From contig JAFGOU010000169.1 of NCBI GenBank assembly GCA_016926315.1, positions 1-7,040 of the forward strand: DNA of 7,040 nt. The letters are read 5' to 3'. Positions 5,409 to 7,040 of the stretch are shown piece by piece. The position numbers were made by a program, and so were the translations under genes. Every line of letters starts with the position of its first letter. The first letter of the stretch is position 1. This stretch comes from Chitinispirillaceae bacterium. Its GTDB lineage: Bacteria > Fibrobacterota > Chitinivibrionia > Chitinivibrionales > Chitinispirillaceae. The notes beneath the pieces were generated by a model. The model searched no databases. It had not been told where the DNA came from and saw only the letters and a list, made by a program, of their open reading frames with translations.

Positions 5409-7040
5409 TTAATCCGGAACGGCCGTTTCCGCCGGGCCTTTCGTGGTGCCTTTCCCGTCCCTTTTCTGTTCGAGCTCGATCGTCTGACGGTTTGAATTCA
5501 TCCGCTCCTTGAATTTTTCGAGATCGCCCTTGAGATCAACGACATCCCCCGATTTCAGGATATGAGGCGTCAGGTAGATGACGAGTTCGCTCGTGCTCTT
5601 CTGGCTTCCCTGCGAACGGAACAGATGTCCTAAAAACGGTATACTGCCCAGGATCGGAACCTTTTCCGCCTGTTTGTTGTCTTCCGCCCGTATCAAACCG
5701 CCGATGACGATCGTCTCCCCGTCGTTAAGCTGGATGGTCGTATTGACGCTTCTGGTTGACACATTAGGGAACCCTTCCTTGTTGTCCCCCATGGAATTGG
5801 ACACTTCCGGGCTGATCTCGACCGTCACCTGCCCGCTCTGCGATATCCAGGGCGTGATATCGAGCTTGATACCCGACTTTATCTCCTGAAACCGTACAAA
5901 CGGGTTTTCGATGGTGCCGCCCTGCAGACGGAAATACCTCGTGACGCCGACGTTGATCGACGCCTTGTTGCCGTTGAGCGTGGCGATCCGCGGCTGGGCC
6001 ATGACTTTCGCCTTGTTTTCCGACTCCATTGCCCGAAGGGTGATCCAGAAATTGTCAGGGAGATACCCGATTGATTTGAACCTGAGCCCGATATCGTCGG
6101 CCAGGTTCTTCACGCCGCGTCCGCTCATCGAACCCCAGTAACCCGGGATGTAATTTTCATTCCCCGGCGAATACGAACTGTCACGAGTCGTTCCCCTGCC
6201 CGCCTTGATCCCCCACTCCCTGCCCATGTCCTTTGAAAATTCGACCACGATGGTTTCGATCATGATCTGCGGGGTGGGAATATCGACCTGCGCGATGAAC
6301 TCCTGCACCTGCACGATCAGGTCCATGGTGCCGGTGACGAGAACCGCGTTCTGCTCCTTGACAAGCTGAACATTGGTCGCGGGAACCGATTTGGGGAGGA
6401 CCGTTAAAAAATTATCCGCCTTGATGTGCTTGAGGTGCAACAGAACCGACGTGCTGAGCGCCTGTCCCGACGGCGTGGCCGAGTTCCGGTCGCCGACCAG
6501 GAGAATGCTGTCCTTGATGGCGAACGAATAATTGGTGCCGGCCATCAGCAGTCCGATCGCCTTTTCAAGCGGCACGTTGACCAGTTTGGCGTTGACCTCG
6601 CCGCGAATGTCTCCGTAGGTGATGAAATTGAACTGGCTCTGGTCGGCGATCTGCTTGAGCGCGTCGCCGATGTCGGCGTTGTTCAAATCGAGCGAGACCT
6701 TTCCGTCCTTGACCCTTACGTCAAGCTGTTGCTGCTGGCCAGGACCGCCGCGCTGCATATAGACGCCCGGACCGCCGCTTCCCGGCACCCTGCCGGTGGC
6801 CGCGGTCTGCTGCTCCTTGGCGCTGACCATGACGATATCGCCCCGGTACCGGGCGATAAAGCCGTTGGCTTCGAACAGGGCGCGGATGCCGTCTTCGACG
6901 TTGATATTGCGCAGGGTGCCGCTGATCCTTCCCTCGACCCCTTTTTCGGCGATGATATTGATGCCGGTCTTGGCCGATATATCCTTGATAAAATCGCGGA
7001 TGTCCATGTTGTCGATGTCCATGTTGAGCGTATCCCGCCG
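5409..7040 (-). CDS. pilQ: Outer-membrane secretin, PilQ/GspD family, with tandem N0 (STN) domains (5' end outside window)
   Basis: The visible 543 residues run to a TAA at 5411-5409. The frame is open through position 7040, and the first six codons (RRDTLN) align with the N0 fold, so the ATG at 7022 is internal and the signal peptide lies upstream. Domains in order: a first N0/STN domain (4-75, D-I-R-D-F-I-K-D-I and G-I-N-I-I); a Gly/Gln-rich linker (80-105, containing GQQQQ); a second N0/STN domain (106-184, D-I-G-D-A-L-K-Q-I and F-N-F-I); one KH-like N1-type domain (196-255, with NAVLVTG); and the secretin barrel (257-497). The barrel includes K-V-M-A-Q-P-R-I-A-T-L-N-G, G-E-T-I-V-I-G-G-L-I and the signature VPILGSIPFLGHLF at 461-474, then TPHI. 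A charged tail (500-543) sits where some secretins bind a pilotin. A single N1 domain fits PilQ better than GspD, which has N1-N2-N3. It is the first visible gene of the run. Confidence 0.93.
   Translation of the reverse strand, partial: RRDTLNMDIDNMDIRDFIKDISAKTGINIIAEKGVEGRISGTLRNINVEDGIRALFEANGFIARYRGDIVMVSAKEQQTAATGRVPGSGGPGVYMQRGGPGQQQQLDVRVKDGKVSLDLNNADIGDALKQIADQSQFNFITYGDIRGEVNAKLVNVPLEKAIGLLMAGTNYSFAIKDSILLVGDRNSATPSGQALSTSVLLHLKHIKADNFLTVLPKSVPATNVQLVKEQNAVLVTGTMDLIVQVQEFIAQVDIPTPQIMIETIVVEFSKDMGREWGIKAGRGTTRDSSYSPGNENYIPGYWGSMSGRGVKNLADDIGLRFKSIGYLPDNFWITLRAMESENKAKVMAQPRIATLNGNKASINVGVTRYFRLQGGTIENPFVRFQEIKSGIKLDITPWISQSGQVTVEISPEVSNSMGDNKEGFPNVSTRSVNTTIQLNDGETIVIGGLIRAEDNKQAEKVPILGSIPFLGHLFRSQGSQKSTSELVIYLTPHILKSGDVVDLKGDLEKFKERMNSNRQTIELEQKRDGKGTTKGPAETAVPD

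Overview
The window carries one continuous gene cluster on the minus strand that encodes the envelope-spanning machine of a type IV pilus (T4P) or type II secretion (T2SS)-like system. In the direction of transcription (right to left) the order is: secretin (7040-5409, 5' end outside the window), GspL-like PilM/PilN-type protein (5363-4206), PilO-PilP-type fusion (4195-3251), GspK/PilX-like minor pseudopilin with a beta-helix-like body (3279-1855), GspI-like minor pseudopilin (1868-1452), GspJ-like minor pseudopilin with two EF-hand-like loops (1455-859), a GspG/PilA-like pilin (784-377) and the start of the inner-membrane platform protein PilC/GspF (257-1, cut by the window edge). I see no convincing plus-strand gene, RNA gene, mobile element or CRISPR array.

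The presence of a secretin means a bacterium with an outer membrane. GC content looks moderately high (high 50s percent by eye). Clear Shine-Dalgarno sequences (AGGAG, GGGGAG, GAGGGAG) precede most genes. The sequence alone does not fix the lineage. The pilin's style is reminiscent of Fibrobacterota-like or other FCB-group or deltaproteobacterial pilins, but this is only an impression.

How the parts fit: the secretin forms the outer-membrane channel. The GspL-like and PilO-PilP proteins form the inner-membrane alignment complex that links the cytoplasmic motor to the secretin. PilC/GspF is the platform on which pilin subunits are assembled. The three minor pseudopilins probably form the tip or priming complex, and the 135-residue pilin is the likely main fibre subunit. 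No PilB/GspE ATPase, PilT or PilD peptidase gene is in view; these may lie beyond either edge.

The unusual aspects are architectural. The usual pilM-N-O-P-Q set is compressed into three genes in a Q-(MN)-(OP) order. The PilP/GspC-type secretin-binding domain is fused to PilO. The secretin has two tandem N0/STN domains but only one clear N1-type domain. The GspK/PilX-like protein has a bactofilin-like beta-helix body. The GspJ-like protein has back-to-back EF-hand-like calcium loops. The genes from the OP fusion through GspJ overlap one another, whereas the main pilin is set apart by a 74-nt spacer containing a perfect-length 8-bp hairpin.
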